Source of the DNA: Bacillota bacterium
GTDB taxonomy: Bacteria; Bacillota_E; Sulfobacillia; Sulfobacillales; Sulfobacillaceae
DNA: 5,320 bases
Assembly (NCBI GenBank): GCA_021802375.1
Contig: JAKAAL010000374.1
Location: 1 to 5,320 of the forward strand
Direction: 5' to 3'
Shown here: positions 4,222 through 5,320 of the stretch, one piece after another
Position numbering within the stretch: position 1 is the first letter of the stretch
Layout of the letters: the number at the start of each line of letters is the position of its first letter
Position numbers and translations under genes: made by a program
The notes under the pieces: generated by a model
The model's database searches: none
Seen by the model: the letters and a program-made list of their open reading frames with translations, nothing else
Told to the model about the DNA's origin: nothing

Positions 4222-5320
4222 TACCCTTGGTCTTTGTACTGGGATGGCTGGGATTTTTATTCGTTGGGTTGGGAGTAGCGGGACTACTTGAACTGTCACG
4301 GACTCCGGCTACCGTGCGGTTTCTCGGAATGTGGTTCGGGCTCGGGTCTTTGGCGTTGCTTGTCATGGCCGTACCTATGGTGCATCCGGTGTCCCGAGAC
4401 CTCATCTTACCAAGGCCCTGGCCTCGGTTAGTGCTCGCGCCCTTGCCATTGGCACCCTTGTGGTCGGTGACGGCGGGGCTCCTCTTCGGTGCCACGAACT
4501 TGGCGATCCTCGCGCACCCCCATCGGAGAAACATCTTGTATGCTTTGCTTCCCCTGCAAGCCATGGTGGGCATCTATCTGTGGAGTGGGGATGGGCTTTT
4601 ATTGCTCATGAGCTGGGAGCTGATTTCTGCGCTCAGCTACATCGGCGTGGTGGCCGTGCGTCGGGCACGCCCCGTCTGGAATGCAGGATGGGCGCTTTTG
4701 GCATTGTCGGAATTCGGTGGGATGCTGCTGTTATTGGCCATGGCCTGGATCACGCGGGGATCGAGCCACTTGCAGGACGGGTTCTTGCGCCTGGTGCACC
4801 TGGATCCGACTCTGGTGTTGGTTATTATGGTGCTGACCTTGGTGGCATTTGGAGTCAAGGCAGGTTTGTTTCCCGTGATGGTCTGGATTCCGATGGCGGA
4901 GCCCGAGGCGCCCGGAGTTGTAGCCGGACTCTTCTCGGGACTTTTGACGGCCTTGGCGATTTCCGGAATTCTAGAGATTGACCGGATTTTGCGTCCCGGT
5001 CTCTCCTGGGGCATCGTCTTATTGGTGCTAGGGGTTCTCGGTGCCCTGACCGGAGCTTTATATAGCGTGCTGGCTCGTCACGTTAAACGCATTCTAGCGT
5101 ACTCGACTTTGGAAATTTTAGGACTGGTGTTTGCAGCGTTGGGCATCTGGCACATTGAGTCGGTGTTGAGTCCCTCTAATATTGCGGCGACAATGGCGCT
5201 TGATGGGGCGGTGATTCTCTTGGTGATGCACGCAGGGGCCAAGTTTGCGCTCTTCACGGTGACCGACTATACCGAGCGCTGGGGGCATACCTTGGACCGC
5301 CTCGGGGGTCTAATCCACCG
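4218..5320 (+). CDS. hyfB: HyfB-like antiporter-type membrane subunit, 3' end beyond the window
   Basis: ATG 4218 overlaps the hyfI stop (ATGA) and follows GAGGTGAT (4207-4214), fully complementary to the 16S rRNA 3' end. The frame stays open to the window end: 367 complete codons plus two bases. The protein is strongly hydrophobic and belongs to the same proton-conducting transporter family as the hyfF product. Marks are Glu134 in SWELISALSYIGV (helix 5), Lys214 in FGVKAGLFPVMVWIPMAEPEAPG (split here by position: FGVKAG 211-216, then PMAEPEAP 225-232), Lys290 in HVKRILAYSTLEILGLV, and His338/Lys342 in MHAGAKFALF. The closing TLDRLGGL resembles the DIEKLGGI that follows the H-x-x-x-K helix in E. 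coli HyfB. HyfB is about 670 residues, so roughly half is visible. The helix 8 lysine of related subunits is replaced (Ala245 in SGLLTALAISGI). It could also be called NuoN/NuoM-like or HyfD-like; HyfB is the best fit to order and motifs. Confidence 0.82.
   Translation, partial: MIPLVFVLGWLGFLFVGLGVAGLLELSRTPATVRFLGMWFGLGSLALLVMAVPMVHPVSRDLILPRPWPRLVLAPLPLAPLWSVTAGLLFGATNLAILAHPHRRNILYALLPLQAMVGIYLWSGDGLLLLMSWELISALSYIGVVAVRRARPVWNAGWALLALSEFGGMLLLLAMAWITRGSSHLQDGFLRLVHLDPTLVLVIMVLTLVAFGVKAGLFPVMVWIPMAEPEAPGVVAGLFSGLLTALAISGILEIDRILRPGLSWGIVLLVLGVLGALTGALYSVLARHVKRILAYSTLEILGLVFAALGIWHIESVLSPSNIAATMALDGAVILLVMHAGAKFALFTVTDYTERWGHTLDRLGGLIH

Noticed and set aside
4331..4981. Plus-strand 216-codon open frame within the last gene
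   Set aside because: It is overprinted by the HyfB-like frame, which has clear membrane helices and family motifs. The alternative product is Gly/Arg/His-rich with no recognisable domain or ribosome site.
4199..5014. Minus-strand open frames of ~125 codons opposite the HyfB-like gene
   Set aside because: These are typical antisense shadows of a GC-rich hydrophobic gene; there are no start signals or family motifs.
4218..5320. A DabB-type inorganic-carbon uptake subunit or a standalone Mrp antiporter
   Set aside because: The antiporter-like genes lie in one operon with hyfC/E/G/I homologues and no dabA-like or mrp gene is present in the window.

Overview
The window is a tightly packed, entirely plus-strand operon segment. 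It encodes most of a membrane-bound complex of the hydrogenase-4 / formate-hydrogenlyase / complex I superfamily. The order is hyfC-like (3' end only), hyfE-like, hyfF-like, hyfG-like (split by a frameshift), hyfI-like and hyfB-like (cut by the window end). Genes overlap by 4 nt (ATGA) or are separated by about 11-20 nt that hold strong Shine-Dalgarno sequences. I see no promoter, terminator, RNA gene, mobile element or CRISPR array, and no gene-free stretch over 300 bases. The moderately high GC (my impression, not counted), GTG/TTG start options and AAGGAGG-type ribosome sites fit a Gram-positive or acidophile-like bacterium such as a Sulfobacillus relative. That placement is a guess; the family assignments do not depend on it.

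Layout: 1-118 is the C-terminus of a NuoH-family membrane anchor. 138-776 is HyfE (NuoK-like N-terminus). 773-2200 is an antiporter-like proton-translocating subunit. 2212-3637 is the NuoCD / hydrogenase large-subunit homologue, interrupted by a one-base frame change near 2493-2514. 3658-4221 is the NuoB-like small subunit with one [4Fe-4S] site, carrying an unusual N-terminal extension. 4218-5320 is a second antiporter-like subunit, open at the window end.

The main result is that this is hydrogenase-like in architecture but probably not a hydrogenase. In the large subunit, both cysteine pairs that hold the NiFe centre are replaced (RxCGxC reads RTTGTS, DPCxxC reads DASFGL), while surrounding family motifs are kept. 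The small subunit keeps four plausible cluster cysteines (C62, C65, C129, C159). This matches the energy-converting hydrogenase-related (Ehr) class, whose electron partner and reaction are poorly known. The small subunit also begins with what looks like the first ~45 residues of a HyfH/HycF ferredoxin-type subunit from which the [4Fe-4S] motifs have been deleted. Together these suggest a rewired redox arm on two ion-pumping membrane subunits.

The frameshift in the large subunit sits in a perfect G6-N10-C6 inverted repeat just after a second GC-rich hairpin. It could be a sequencing or assembly error, a recent mutation, phase variation or programmed frameshifting. The conserved reading frame on both sides argues against old decay.
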